From Galbibacter pacificus (GTDB lineage Bacteria > Bacteroidota > Bacteroidia > Flavobacteriales > Flavobacteriaceae): a DNA stretch of 64,000 nt. The position numbers and the translations under genes are program-made. Shown in pieces: positions 27,542-36,720 of the stretch. The notes under the pieces were generated by a model. The model was not told the DNA's origin, did no database searches, and worked only from the letters and a program-made list of their open reading frames with translations. Positions within the stretch are counted from its first letter, which is position 1; every line of letters starts with the position of its first letter. The stretch spans positions 1 to 64,000 of the forward strand of contig NZ_JAQSVC010000006.1 of assembly GCF_029603165.1 (NCBI RefSeq), given 5' to 3'.

Positions 27542-28375
27542 ATGAATATTATAAAATTTTTAGACGATTTTACCACTAGCAATATTTTAGATGGTAAATC
27601 ATCGCGACGGGATATTTTTGGAACTTTTGGCGATCTTGGTAAAAAAGCGGCAATTGCCGCAGTACCTTTTGGGTTGGCTGCACTTTCTTCCAAAAAAGCT
27701 TATGCTCAATCCATGGACGCCGATCCGGTTGGAGCATTACAATTGGCTTTGACATTAGAATATTTGGAAGACGAATTTTACGATTTGGCACTTCAGTCCG
27801 GGGTTTTGCCAACAGGACGGCCAGAAACGGTATATATGCAAATTTCTAAGCATGAACAGGCACATGTGGATTTTTTAATCGCTGGGCTGGAAGGGGCTGG
27901 TGTTACACCGGTTGAAAAACCAACTTTCGATTTTACCGCAGGTGGTGCTTTTGATCCTTTTAATGAAAATGGAGCAGGGCAGGATACCGCTTATGCTCAA
28001 TTATTGGCCTTGGCCCAAGCGTTTGAAGATACGGGAGTTAGGGCTTATAAAGGTCAGGCAGGAAACTTATTGGGATCTCCTTTTTTAACGGCAGCTTTGC
28101 AGATTCATTCGGTTGAAGCTCGTCATGCCTCTGAAATTAGAAGATTAAGAGGGTTGAAAGGCTGGATTACCAATAACGAAAGGGGTACTGGTATGCCAGA
28201 TGCTACACAACCAGTGTACAATGGGGAAGAAAATGTAACTCATGGCGGAGTTGATGTAACAACATTGGGTAATGGAGAAGCCTTTACCATGGAAGCATCG
28301 ACTGAAGCTTATGACGAACCATTGTCTGGAGACGATGCCGTAGCAATAGCCAGCTTGTTTATTGTAGAAGAATAA
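27542..28375 (+). CDS. Tat-exported ferritin-like protein, second of pair
   Basis: Starting at the ATG at 27542 gives 277 residues; an in-frame TTG at 27533 is a weaker alternative. Residues about 20-45 carry a twin-arginine motif (SSRRDIFGTFG) and a hydrophobic stretch ending KAYAQ, suggesting signal peptidase I cleavage. The Ferritin_2-like core repeats the pattern of the upstream gene: LALTLEYLEDEFYDLAL, SKHEQAHVDFL, AFEDTGVRAYKGQ and IHSVEARHASEIRRL. The C-terminal ~60 residues are an extension lacking in the first protein. The pair is likely one operon, one member membrane-anchored and one periplasmic. The function is unknown. Confidence 0.86.
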   Translation: MNIIKFLDDFTTSNILDGKSSRRDIFGTFGDLGKKAAIAAVPFGLAALSSKKAYAQSMDADPVGALQLALTLEYLEDEFYDLALQSGVLPTGRPETVYMQISKHEQAHVDFLIAGLEGAGVTPVEKPTFDFTAGGAFDPFNENGAGQDTAYAQLLALAQAFEDTGVRAYKGQAGNLLGSPFLTAALQIHSVEARHASEIRRLRGLKGWITNNERGTGMPDATQPVYNGEENVTHGGVDVTTLGNGEAFTMEASTEAYDEPLSGDDAVAIASLFIVEE

Positions 28376-28401
28376 GTTAAAGATTAATGGTTGGTTGTTT
28401 T

Positions 28402-28448
28402 GGGCCGTTTGGTTTTTTATATAGAAACTAAACGGCCTATATTTTTTG
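28402..28448 (+). terminator. Terminator after the ferritin-like pair
   Basis: A 14-bp stem formed by 28402-28415 and 28425-28438 (two G-T pairs) is followed by TATATTTTTT. It lies between convergent genes and serves the plus strand. Confidence 0.82.
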
Positions 28449-28464
28449 GGATGAAATTAAAATT

Positions 28465-29742
28465 TTAGTTGAGAACATCCAATATCCGCTCAAGGGCCAT
28501 TCCTCTCGAACCTTTTATTAAAATGGTTCCTTTGGTGGGTAAATCTGTTTGAAATGATTTCTTGAATGCATCAAAATCTTTAAATTTTAGGCCTTGTGTG
28601 TTGGCTTCATAAAAATGGCTTCCGATAAGGAAAACCCTTTCAAAATTATATCCGGTAGCAATATCTGCAATTATTTGATGCTCTTCCTTGGCACTTGGGC
28701 CTAATTCAAACATATCTCCAAGAATTACGGTTTTATGGTCGTCTTTTAAAGCGGAAAAGTTTTCTAAAGCAGCCTTCATACTGGTTGGATTGGCATTATA
28801 GGCGTCAAGGATAATTTTATATTTACGGGTCTTTATTATTTGCGATCTGTTGTTGGAAGGCAGGTATGCTTCTATGGCTTCTTTGATAGCTTCTGTTGGT
28901 ACTTTAAAGTAACAACCAATGGTAATGGCAGCTGCAATATTGGTATAATTGTATGCGCCGATTAACTGCGATTTGATTGCCTTGTTTTTATATAGAACTT
29001 CAACAAAGGGATCGGCACTGGTCAAATTCACCTTAACATCGGATGCTGAAATAGCGCTAAAACCATATTTTTTTTGATAATTCTCTAGTTTCTCCTTTTG
29101 GATAGCATCATCAGCATTAAAAAAAACAGTTTTATGGTTATTTATAAGATGATTATAAAGTTCGCTTTTGCCTTTAATAACCCCTTCAACCCCTCCAAAA
29201 CCTTCTAGGTGTGCTTTCCCAAAATTGGTGATGTATCCATAATCTGGAGTTGCAATATTACATAACTGTTCTATTTCCTTGAGGTGGTTGGCTCCCATTT
29301 CCACCACGCCCATTTCAACTTTATTATCCATGGAGAGTAAGGTAATGGGCACGCCAATATGATTGTTTAGATTTCCCTTGGTAGCTTTTGTGCTAAATTT
29401 TTTAGACAAAACTGCATTGATGAGCTCTTTGGTAGTGGTCTTGCCATTGCTTCCGGTGAGCGCTATAATGGGAATGTTTAAATATTTTCTATGATAGGAA
29501 GCAAGTTGCTGTAATGCTTCCAAAGTATTGCTTACAAGAATGGTTTTGTTTGATGTATGATATTCCTCTTGATCTATTATGGCATAAGCAGCCCCTTTTT
29601 TTAAGGCTTCTTCTGCAAATTTGTTCCCATTAAAATTTTCTCCCTTTAATGCAAAAAACAAACAATTGTCTTCTATTTTTCGGGTATCGGTAATTACTCC
29701 TGAGGTGTTTAAAAAATACGAGTGAAGTTCTTCTATTTTCAT
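28465..29742 (-). CDS. murF: UDP-N-acetylmuramoyl-tripeptide--D-Ala-D-Ala ligase
   Basis: The 425-residue Mur ligase adds D-Ala-D-Ala to the UDP-MurNAc-tripeptide, the last cytoplasmic step of the peptidoglycan precursor. The P-loop ALTGSNGKTTTKELI is at about residues 94-108. MGVVEMGANHLKEIEQL, NFGKAHLEGFGG and the C-terminal-domain motif DAYNANPTSMKAAL with GDMFELG are all present. The length is normal. It lies downstream of gldJ on the same strand, a neighbourhood I recall from other Flavobacteriaceae. The terminator between them suggests partly separate expression. Confidence 0.96.
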   Translation of the reverse strand: MKIEELHSYFLNTSGVITDTRKIEDNCLFFALKGENFNGNKFAEEALKKGAAYAIIDQEEYHTSNKTILVSNTLEALQQLASYHRKYLNIPIIALTGSNGKTTTKELINAVLSKKFSTKATKGNLNNHIGVPITLLSMDNKVEMGVVEMGANHLKEIEQLCNIATPDYGYITNFGKAHLEGFGGVEGVIKGKSELYNHLINNHKTVFFNADDAIQKEKLENYQKKYGFSAISASDVKVNLTSADPFVEVLYKNKAIKSQLIGAYNYTNIAAAITIGCYFKVPTEAIKEAIEAYLPSNNRSQIIKTRKYKIILDAYNANPTSMKAALENFSALKDDHKTVILGDMFELGPSAKEEHQIIADIATGYNFERVFLIGSHFYEANTQGLKFKDFDAFKKSFQTDLPTKGTILIKGSRGMALERILDVLN

Positions 29743-29756
29743 AGAAATAAAAGTAT

Positions 29757-29784
29757 AAAAAAAGCCCTGAATAGATCAGGGCTT
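29757..29784 (-). terminator. Terminator between gldJ and murF
   Basis: On the minus strand a 9-bp stem AAGCCCTGA / TCAGGGCTT with a 5-nt loop is followed by seven T residues. It lies directly downstream of gldJ. Confidence 0.85.
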
Positions 29785-29808
29785 CGAGTGTATTTTATTG
29801 AAATATTT

Positions 29809-31452
29809 TTAGTGTCTCGGTGTTTTCTTTTCTTTGGCTTTAGAACCTACCCTTGACATTGCACAGCGGAAACCAATATAATCGGTAGCCATGTATTGTG
29901 GCAGGTATCTACGTTGGGCCGGGTCTAGCCAATATGCCCGATCTCTCCATGAACCTCCTTTGTATACACGGACTTCGTCGTTTATAAGTGTGGTCCTGGA
30001 ATTGGATTCGTCGATTTGTTTAATGATATTTCCTAAAGAATCCCTTTCAATTTTATTTTCGGGGGCATTGTACATCCTTTTGGAATCGTCAAGTTCTCCA
30101 TCATCGCTAAACATATCGTAGTATCTTGTAGATCCTTTGTCGCCATCTCTATAGTCTCTGTTGTCGCTTCTATCGAAATTGGTTCTAAGGTACGTATCAT
30201 TTTCATTTATAGGAACCATGGCTATTTCACCTGGCAAGTCGCGGGCTACAATTCTTCCATTGCTCAAAGTATCATATTTAATTCCGTCCCTTCCTACTAT
30301 ATCCACTTTTCCATCTTCGCCAATAGACGTTTTCATATATACGTTACCGCGATAATAGTTAAAGTCGTTTGCTTCGTCGTCTACAATGGGTCTGTATACA
30401 TCAGCAACCCATTCTGCTACGTTACCGGCCATATCGTAAAGTCCCCAATCGTTTGGAGGATACGATTTTACCTGTGCGGTAATGTCTGCGCTATCGTCAG
30501 ACCAGCCTGCAATTCCGCCATAATCACCTTTTCCTTGTTTAAAGTTTGCCAATTGGTCGCCACGGTTCTTTCTTTTTCCGGAACGGGTATATTCTCCTTC
30601 CCAAGGATATTTTTTTCTTCCTCTATAATTATTGTATTCCCTGGTTCCAACAAGTGCTGTAGCGGCATATTCCCATTCGGTTTCCGTGGGCAGCCTATAT
30701 GAAGGCATGATAATTCCGCTTGATCTTTTTGCAAATACGTTTGTAGAGTCTCTTTTTGCCTTTCCTTGTAAGGAGTCTATTTGACCTCCATATACATTTT
30801 CGGGGCTGTTTAAATAGGTTTCTGTGCTAAACGTTCCTTGGGTCTCACCATTTACAACGGCATATTTGCTGTTCTTGGCAAGATACCCCTCCCTTTCAAG
30901 CATAAGTTCGTTTACACGGTCGGTTCTCCATTCGGAAAATTGAACCGCTTGCACCCAGTTTACACCAACTACGGGGTATTCTGCATATGCAGGGTGCCTT
31001 AAATAGTTGTTGGTCATTACTTCGTTATAACCAAGCCGGTTTCTCCAAACAAGAGTGTCGGGTAGGGCGCCTTGGTAAATATTTGCATAAGCGGGGTCGT
31101 CTGGAGGATAAACACTTTTAAGATAGTCCAGGTATTCCATGTACATCTTATTGGTAACCTCTGTTTCATCCATGTAAAACGACTGGACATGTTGTTGTGT
31201 AGGTGTGTTGTTCCAGTCATGCATTACATCGTCTTGCACTTTTCCCCTAACAAAAGTTCCGCCTTCCAAAAACACAAGACCCGGAGCAGTTTCCTGCTCT
31301 TTAAAATTTGTGTTGTATTGAAAGCCTCCTTCTTTAGAGTTGATTTGCCATCCTGTAGCCCTGGAAGTGTTTTTGTTTGAGTTACTACAGCTAGTTAAAC
31401 TCGCAAACGCTACCAAACATAATACATATGGGTTGAATAGATACTTCTTCAT
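29809..31452 (-). CDS. gldJ: Gliding motility / T9SS lipoprotein GldJ
   Basis: The 547-residue lipoprotein has the signal YVLCLVAFASLTSC with lipobox Cys22. The main domain is a formylglycine-generating-enzyme/SUMF1-like fold: FLEGGTFVRG near the start, YMDETEVTNKMYMEYL, PVVGVNWVQAVQFSEWR, YRLPTETEWEYAA, GLYDMAGNVAEWVADVY and the C-terminal VYKGGSWRDRAYWLDPAQR with IGFRC. In F. johnsoniae GldJ is essential for gliding and type IX secretion and is a structural rather than catalytic member of this fold. The likely minus-strand promoter is TTG (31511-31513), 19 nt, TATATTG (31485-31491). PorV lies divergently upstream. Confidence 0.95.
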   Translation of the reverse strand: MKKYLFNPYVLCLVAFASLTSCSNSNKNTSRATGWQINSKEGGFQYNTNFKEQETAPGLVFLEGGTFVRGKVQDDVMHDWNNTPTQQHVQSFYMDETEVTNKMYMEYLDYLKSVYPPDDPAYANIYQGALPDTLVWRNRLGYNEVMTNNYLRHPAYAEYPVVGVNWVQAVQFSEWRTDRVNELMLEREGYLAKNSKYAVVNGETQGTFSTETYLNSPENVYGGQIDSLQGKAKRDSTNVFAKRSSGIIMPSYRLPTETEWEYAATALVGTREYNNYRGRKKYPWEGEYTRSGKRKNRGDQLANFKQGKGDYGGIAGWSDDSADITAQVKSYPPNDWGLYDMAGNVAEWVADVYRPIVDDEANDFNYYRGNVYMKTSIGEDGKVDIVGRDGIKYDTLSNGRIVARDLPGEIAMVPINENDTYLRTNFDRSDNRDYRDGDKGSTRYYDMFSDDGELDDSKRMYNAPENKIERDSLGNIIKQIDESNSRTTLINDEVRVYKGGSWRDRAYWLDPAQRRYLPQYMATDYIGFRCAMSRVGSKAKEKKTPRH

Positions 31453-31484
31453 AATTAAGATTTGAGTTGTCTTAAATAAGTGTG

Positions 31485-31513
31485 CAATATAGCAATTAAG
31501 ATATTTAATTCAA
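31485..31513 (-). promoter_or_regulatory. Likely gldJ promoter
   Basis: Read on the minus strand, TTG (31511-31513) is followed after 19 nt by TATATTG (31485-31491), one T short of the TAnnTTTG consensus. It lies about 33 bp upstream of the gldJ ATG. Confidence 0.5.
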
Positions 31514-31876
31514 TTTTTTTCATCAAAATTGTGGGTATAATGTTGTCAAAGTTCGTTTCGCTGTTGTAAAAACGTGCAAATGATCATTTTATTATATGTT
31601 GCAAAAATCTTTTTGTCGATTATTTTTTACTTTTTTAAATGTGGTAACCCATAAAATAAACTCAGGTTGTATGCGTTTGCCTAACGGAAGTATATAATTT
31701 CTGCATATTTAGTAGCTTTTGTTTCATTATCATTTTTCAATTATTTATAGAAGATAGAGCGTTTTTTCAACCGAATAAATTATTTTTATCGAAAAAAATT
31801 TAAAAAAAAGTCGAAGTTGTATAACATTTTTGTTAATGTTACGTTAATTATATACTGTTATAGGAAAACCTAAGTG

Positions 31877-31907
31877 TTTGCCTAACAATTTTAAACAATT
31901 ATATTTG
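31877..31907 (+). promoter_or_regulatory. porV promoter
   Basis: TTTG at 31877-31880 and a perfect TATATTTG at 31900-31907 are spaced by 19 nt. The box ends 20 bp before the ATG of porV. Confidence 0.78.
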
Positions 31908-31927
31908 CTGTTATTTAATAAAATTAA

Positions 31928-33076
31928 ATGAAACTAAACTATTTACTCCTAAGCCTTATAATCTTTTCAAATCTCCTACATGCTCAGGAAGATTCAAGAG
32001 TTATAACTACTGCCGTTCCTTTCTTGTCGATTGCTGCCGATGCACGATCTGGTGGAATGGGCGAACTGGGCGCTACTACCAGTCCCGATGTTTTTTCGCA
32101 ACAATGGAATCCTGCAAAATACGCTTTTGCCAAACGCGAAATTGGTATAGGGTTGAGCTATACCCCTTATTTAAGCCAGTTGGTGAACGATATTGCCCTG
32201 CTCGATGCGGCTTTTTATAAAAAAATAAACGAACGTAGTGCCTGGGCGGCCACCATACGGTATTTTAGTTTGGGCGATATTGAATTTATAACAGAAGACG
32301 AGGCACTTCAGGGGCTTACCCCAATTATTGAAAGGCCAAATGAACTGGCAATAGATTTATCGTATTCATTAAAACTGAGCGAAAACTTTTCAATGGCCGT
32401 GGCCGGTAGGTTCTTGCGCTCGGACTTAAAGATTCCAGACGAATTTGTTGATGCTTCAGCTGCCAGCTCTTTTGCAGTAGATATTGCAGGGTATTTTCAG
32501 TCCAACGAAATAGCTTACAATAGTTTTAATGGTCGGTGGAAAGGTGGTTTTAACGTATCTAATATTGGTCCTAAAATAAAATATGATGATGAGGGCAGGG
32601 AAAGCTATTTGCCAACAAACCTAAAATTAGGTGGAGGTTTTGATTTTATATTCGATCCAATGAACATACTGTCGCTTAACTTGGAGTTTAATAAATTGTT
32701 GGTGCCAACACCGAGCGACTCAAATGGCGACGGCGAAATAGATTACGAAGACGATTATTATAACGAAAGTTTCTTTACCGGGATGTTCTCTTCTTTTGGC
32801 GATGCCCCGGACGGTTTTAGCGAAGAATTAAAAGAAATAACTTGGGCCATGGGGGCAGAATATGTATATAATGAAGCCTTTGCCATTAGAACCGGGTATT
32901 TTCACGAGAACCAGGAAAAAGGTTTTCGTCAATTCTTTACGCTGGGGGCCGGCTTTACCTTCAAGGCTACTTCCATAGATTTGTCTTATTTATTTTCAAC
33001 CTCTAAAGTTAGGAACCCATTGGAAAATACATTGCGTTTCTCCATTACATTTAATTTGGGAGACGAGTATTATTAA
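31928..33076 (+). CDS. porV: Type IX secretion outer-membrane protein PorV (LptO)
   Basis: The 382-residue protein has a signal peptide (LLLSLIIFSNLLHA) and a mature start containing AVPFLSIAADARSGGMGELGATTSPD, the hallmark of PorV (quoted parts: SIAADARSGGMGELG), followed by QQWNPAKYAFA. The remainder is a predicted FadL-like 14-strand barrel ending in an antiparallel strand (LRFSITFNLGDEYY). PorV is a shuttle and attachment-complex component needed for export of many T9SS cargoes. Downstream are cdd and pdhA-pdhC, an order I recall from other Flavobacteriaceae. The usual upstream partner porU is absent from this locus. Confidence 0.95.
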   Translation: MKLNYLLLSLIIFSNLLHAQEDSRVITTAVPFLSIAADARSGGMGELGATTSPDVFSQQWNPAKYAFAKREIGIGLSYTPYLSQLVNDIALLDAAFYKKINERSAWAATIRYFSLGDIEFITEDEALQGLTPIIERPNELAIDLSYSLKLSENFSMAVAGRFLRSDLKIPDEFVDASAASSFAVDIAGYFQSNEIAYNSFNGRWKGGFNVSNIGPKIKYDDEGRESYLPTNLKLGGGFDFIFDPMNILSLNLEFNKLLVPTPSDSNGDGEIDYEDDYYNESFFTGMFSSFGDAPDGFSEELKEITWAMGAEYVYNEAFAIRTGYFHENQEKGFRQFFTLGAGFTFKATSIDLSYLFSTSKVRNPLENTLRFSITFNLGDEYY

Positions 33077-33265
33077 TAAGGGGCATTTTCTGTTGTTGAA
33101 GAATAGTACATAGTGGGTTTTTATATCAACGCAGTCGCATAAGGTGAAGGGTATCTTTTTGGTAACCTTCCACAAAGCAAACATTTCTTAAATCGCATCA
33201 TCAGCAATAAAATTCATATAAATATTGTATTTTGGTAGTACTATTGTGTTATAACCAAATGCATT

Positions 33266-33757
33266 ATGAAGAAACTTGAGATTAATACAGTGCTTACTGT
33301 TTTTGAGTCCATAGACGAGCTGCCCGAGCAGGTAAAAGAACTCATGAAAAAAGCAGTAACTGCACGCAATAATGCATATGCCCCATATTCCAAGTTCCGT
33401 GTAGGGGCAGTGCTTCAACTAGAAAACGGTGAAATAATAATTGGTAGTAACCAAGAAAATGCCGTGTATCCTTCCGGGTTATGTGCAGAACGCGTGGCCA
33501 TTTTTCAGGCAGGCACGCAATTTCCGGGGGAGCCCATAAAAATCATGGCTGTTTCTGCCGCTTCCGATTCTTTTAACGTACTTACGCCAACACCGCCGTG
33601 CGGAGCATGTAGACAGTCTATTTACGAATACGAAGAGAACCAAAAAACTCCCATAGCACTTTATTTTATGGGGGAAACGGGAAAGGTAGTCAAGGCCGAT
33701 TCCATAAAAGATTTATTGCCGCTTACCTTTGGCAAAGCTACTTTAAATAATATTTAA
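33266..33757 (+). CDS. cdd: Cytidine deaminase
   Basis: The 163-residue zinc enzyme deaminates cytidine and deoxycytidine for pyrimidine salvage. Zinc ligands are C73 and the catalytic Glu75 in SGLCAERVAIF and C112 and C115 in PPCGACRQ. The N-terminal YAPYSKFRVGAVL substrate motif is intact. It is about 20-25 residues longer at the N-terminus than the shortest tetrameric enzymes. It follows porV after 189 bp; there is no functional link to secretion, only conserved neighbourhood as I recall it. Confidence 0.95.
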   Translation: MKKLEINTVLTVFESIDELPEQVKELMKKAVTARNNAYAPYSKFRVGAVLQLENGEIIIGSNQENAVYPSGLCAERVAIFQAGTQFPGEPIKIMAVSAASDSFNVLTPTPPCGACRQSIYEYEENQKTPIALYFMGETGKVVKADSIKDLLPLTFGKATLNNI

Positions 33758-33810
33758 CAAAAATCTTAGATAAAAGCAGATTTTCATTTTTACACTTTTA
33801 TTGAAAACGC

Positions 33811-33818
33811 TACTTTTG
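33811..33818 (+). promoter_or_regulatory. -7 element for pdhA
   Basis: A perfect TACTTTTG box lies in the cdd-pdhA gap, giving a leader of roughly 85-90 nt before the ATG at 33911. A T-rich stretch about 19 nt upstream may serve as the -33 element. Confidence 0.55.
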
Positions 33819-33910
33819 TATTGCATTTTAAAAAACCATTGTTATAAAGAGGGTTTTTGGTGCCTCTACATTTGGTAATGGCACTCAATATTTGGCAAAA
33901 TAAAATATAG

Positions 33911-34909
33911 ATGAAAAAAGTTACAAAAGAAGTTTACTTGAAATGGTATGAAGACATGCTGTTTTGGAGAAAGTTTGAAGATAAGCTGGCAGCGGTTTAC
34001 ATACAACAAAAGGTAAGGGGTTTTCTTCACCTTTATAATGGCCAAGAGGCTGTATTGGCAGGTACTTTACATGCAATCGACCCTAAAAAGGACAAATTAA
34101 TAACAGCATACCGTAACCACGTTCAGCCTATCGGGATGGGGGTAGACCCCAAAAAGGTAATGGCAGAACTTTACGGAAAAGCCACAGGAACTTCTCAAGG
34201 ACTTGGAGGCTCCATGCACATTTTTTCTAAAGAACATAACTTTTATGGTGGCCACGGGATAGTTGGTGGCCAAATTCCATTAGGAGCAGGACTGGCTTTT
34301 GCCGATAAGTACTTCAAAAGAGATGGTGTAACTTTATGTTATATGGGCGATGGTGCAGTGCGTCAGGGTTCCCTTCACGAAACCTTTAATTTAGCAATGC
34401 TTTGGAACTTGCCGGTTGTTTTTATTTGCGAAAACAATGGTTATGCCATGGGTACCTCAGTTGCGAGAACATCCAAAGAACAGGAAATATGGAAACTAGG
34501 TTTAGGTTTTGATATGCCTTGTGGGCCTGTAGACGGGATGAACCCCGTAAAAGTGGCCGAAGCAGTTTACGAAGCCGTAGAAAGGGCCCGTTCTGGAGGA
34601 GGGCCAACTTTTCTTGAAATGAAAACATATAGGTATAGAGGGCACTCCATGTCCGATGCCCAACACTACAGAACAAAAGAAGAAGTAGAGGAATACAAAA
34701 AAATAGACCCGATTACTCAGGTTAAGGATATTATTTTGGAGAAAAAATATGCCAAAGACACAGATATCCAGAAAATAGATAAAAGGGTTAAGGAATTGGT
34801 TAAAGAATGTGAGAAATTCGCCGAAGAATCAGATTTTCCAGACAAAAATGTTATGTACGATGTAGTGTACGACCAAGAAGATTATCCATTTTTACCGCAT
34901 AAACTTTAA
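33911..34909 (+). CDS. pdhA: Pyruvate dehydrogenase E1 component, alpha subunit
   Basis: The 332-residue thiamine-diphosphate enzyme subunit decarboxylates pyruvate. The cofactor motif GDGAVRQGSLHETFN lies at residues 146-160. Substrate and phosphorylation-loop motifs such as AYRNHVQPIGMG, GLGGSMHIF, YGGHGIVGGQIPLG and YRYRGHSMSDAQHYR are conserved. The length equals that of typical separate alpha subunits, so an E1-beta gene must lie outside the window, as is common in Flavobacteriia in my recollection. It is followed 5 bp later by pdhC. Confidence 0.96.
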   Translation: MKKVTKEVYLKWYEDMLFWRKFEDKLAAVYIQQKVRGFLHLYNGQEAVLAGTLHAIDPKKDKLITAYRNHVQPIGMGVDPKKVMAELYGKATGTSQGLGGSMHIFSKEHNFYGGHGIVGGQIPLGAGLAFADKYFKRDGVTLCYMGDGAVRQGSLHETFNLAMLWNLPVVFICENNGYAMGTSVARTSKEQEIWKLGLGFDMPCGPVDGMNPVKVAEAVYEAVERARSGGGPTFLEMKTYRYRGHSMSDAQHYRTKEEVEEYKKIDPITQVKDIILEKKYAKDTDIQKIDKRVKELVKECEKFAEESDFPDKNVMYDVVYDQEDYPFLPHKL

Positions 34910-34914
34910 AAATA

Positions 34915-36558
34915 ATGGCAGAAATTATTAACATGCCGCGTTTGAGCGACACCATGGAAGAAGGTGTGGTGGCAAAGTGGCTTAAAAAAGTAGGAGATAA
35001 AGTAGAAGAAGGCGATATTTTAGCAGAAATAGAAACCGACAAAGCTACCATGGAGTTCGAGTCTTTTCACGAAGGCACGTTACTTCATATAGGTATCGAA
35101 GAAGGCGATGGCGCTCCTGTTGATTCTCTTTTGGCAATTATTGGCGAAGAAGGAGAAGATATTTCGGGATTGTTGAATGGTGGCGCTGCTTCTAAAGAAA
35201 AACCTGCATCCGAAGAAAAAGAAGAAACTGTTGAAGATGATACAACCAATGAAGCTTCCGGAGGTGAAATACCAGAAGGCGTAGAAGTTGTAACAATGCC
35301 CCGTTTAAGTGATACCATGGAAGAAGGTACCGTTGCATCATGGCTTAAAAAAGTAGGCGACGATGTGGAGGAAGGCGATATCCTTGCTGAAATAGAAACC
35401 GATAAGGCCACAATGGAATTTGAATCGTTCTATTCGGGAAAACTACTTCATATAGGAATAGAAGAAGGCCAGTCTGCCCCTGTTGATGATGTATTGGCCA
35501 TAATCGGGCCCGAAGGTACCGATGTGGACGCAGTTTTGGCAGCTAGCAAGGGTGGAGGAAAAGCACCTGCCAAGAAAAAAACGGCAGAAGAAGCAAGCAC
35601 ATCCTCTAAAGAAGAGAAAAAAGAAACAACAACAAGTGCAACTACTGCTTCTAGTTCCAACGGAAGGATTTTCGCCTCTCCTTTGGCCAAGAAAATGGCT
35701 GAAGATAAAGGGATCGACCTTTCTAAAGTGAAGGGAACAGGAGAAAATGGCAGGATTGTTAAAAAAGACATAGAAAATTACAAGGCGCCTGCTGAAAGTA
35801 AGTCGGCGGCGACTGAGGCTCCAACAGGAAGCCCGGCTCCAAGTGCAAATGTAATGCCGTTTGTTCCAGCTGGAGAAGAAAGTAGGGAAGAGAAGAAAAA
35901 CTCTCAAATGCGCAAAACTATTGCGAGAAGGTTGGGAGAATCTAAATTCTCTGCACCTCATTACTATTTAACTATTGAAGTTGATATGGATAATGCCATG
36001 GCTTCACGCGGACAGATAAATTCACTACCGGACATTAAAGTTTCGTTTAACGATATGGTGGTAAAGGCCTGTGCAATGGCGCTTAAAAAGCATCCGCAGG
36101 TAAACACTTCATGGAAAGACGATGTAACCGTTTACAACCATCACGTACACATTGGGGTGGCGGTAGCGGTTGAAGACGGACTGTTGGTACCCGTGCTTAA
36201 ATTTACAGACCAAATGAGCTTGACCCAAATAGGTTCGCAGGTTAAAGAACTGGCAGGAAAGGCGAGAAACAAAAAGATTGCACCCCAAGAAATGGAGGGC
36301 AGTACTTTTACGGTTTCTAATTTGGGAATGTTCGGCATTCAAGAATTTACCTCTATTATCAATCAGCCAAACTCTGCCATTTTATCGGTAGGTGGAATCG
36401 TGGAAAAACCGATTGTTAAAAATGGAGAAATTGTTATTGGCCATACCATGAAAGTTACATTGGCTTGTGATCATAGAACCGTTGACGGCGCTACCGGAGC
36501 TCAATTCCTGCAAACTTTGCAGGCATATTTGGAAAACCCGGTAACCATGTTGGCTTAA
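34915..36558 (+). CDS. pdhC: Dihydrolipoamide acetyltransferase (PDH E2)
   Basis: This 547-residue E2 subunit has two N-terminal lipoyl domains, each with the lipoylated Lys in IETDKATMEFES (K43 and K164), joined by an acidic/Ala linker. A peripheral subunit-binding domain follows at about 250-290 (ASPLAKKMAEDKGIDLSKV, GRIVKKDIE), then a second Ala/Pro linker and the catalytic domain with CDHRTVDGATGAQFL near the C-terminus. It transfers acetyl groups to CoA in the pyruvate dehydrogenase complex. The two lipoyl domains are near-duplicates at DNA level too. A strong terminator follows. Confidence 0.96.
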   Translation: MAEIINMPRLSDTMEEGVVAKWLKKVGDKVEEGDILAEIETDKATMEFESFHEGTLLHIGIEEGDGAPVDSLLAIIGEEGEDISGLLNGGAASKEKPASEEKEETVEDDTTNEASGGEIPEGVEVVTMPRLSDTMEEGTVASWLKKVGDDVEEGDILAEIETDKATMEFESFYSGKLLHIGIEEGQSAPVDDVLAIIGPEGTDVDAVLAASKGGGKAPAKKKTAEEASTSSKEEKKETTTSATTASSSNGRIFASPLAKKMAEDKGIDLSKVKGTGENGRIVKKDIENYKAPAESKSAATEAPTGSPAPSANVMPFVPAGEESREEKKNSQMRKTIARRLGESKFSAPHYYLTIEVDMDNAMASRGQINSLPDIKVSFNDMVVKACAMALKKHPQVNTSWKDDVTVYNHHVHIGVAVAVEDGLLVPVLKFTDQMSLTQIGSQVKELAGKARNKKIAPQEMEGSTFTVSNLGMFGIQEFTSIINQPNSAILSVGGIVEKPIVKNGEIVIGHTMKVTLACDHRTVDGATGAQFLQTLQAYLENPVTMLA

Positions 36559-36591
36559 AAAATAAACATGATTATATTTTCATTATATCTT

Positions 36592-36618
36592 AAAAATCCC
36601 GCTTTATGCGGGATTTTT
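36592..36618. terminator. Terminator after pdhC
   Basis: An 11-bp stem AAAAATCCCGC / GCGGGATTTTT closes a TTTAT loop. The A and T flanks make it usable in both directions. Confidence 0.85.
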
Positions 36619-36720
36619 GGTATATTTAAAATCAATCTTTTTTGATTCGCTTTTTTTACTGAGAAATCATGGTTTTTGTGACTTTCTCTATTTTATTAAT
36701 GATATTTAAACCATAAACGT

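Larger units (their letters stand above)
31453..31927. other. Divergent gldJ-porV intergenic region
   Basis: This 475-bp AT-rich region holds the divergent promoters of gldJ (31485-31513, minus) and porV (31877-31907, plus) and no visible coding sequence. In F. johnsoniae the large porU gene lies between gldJ and porV; there is no remnant of it that I can recognise here. Confidence 0.7.

Noticed and set aside
33911-36558. Missing E1-beta (pdhB) as an anomaly
   Set aside because: A separate location of pdhB is usual in these bacteria as I recall it, so its absence between pdhA and pdhC is not remarkable.
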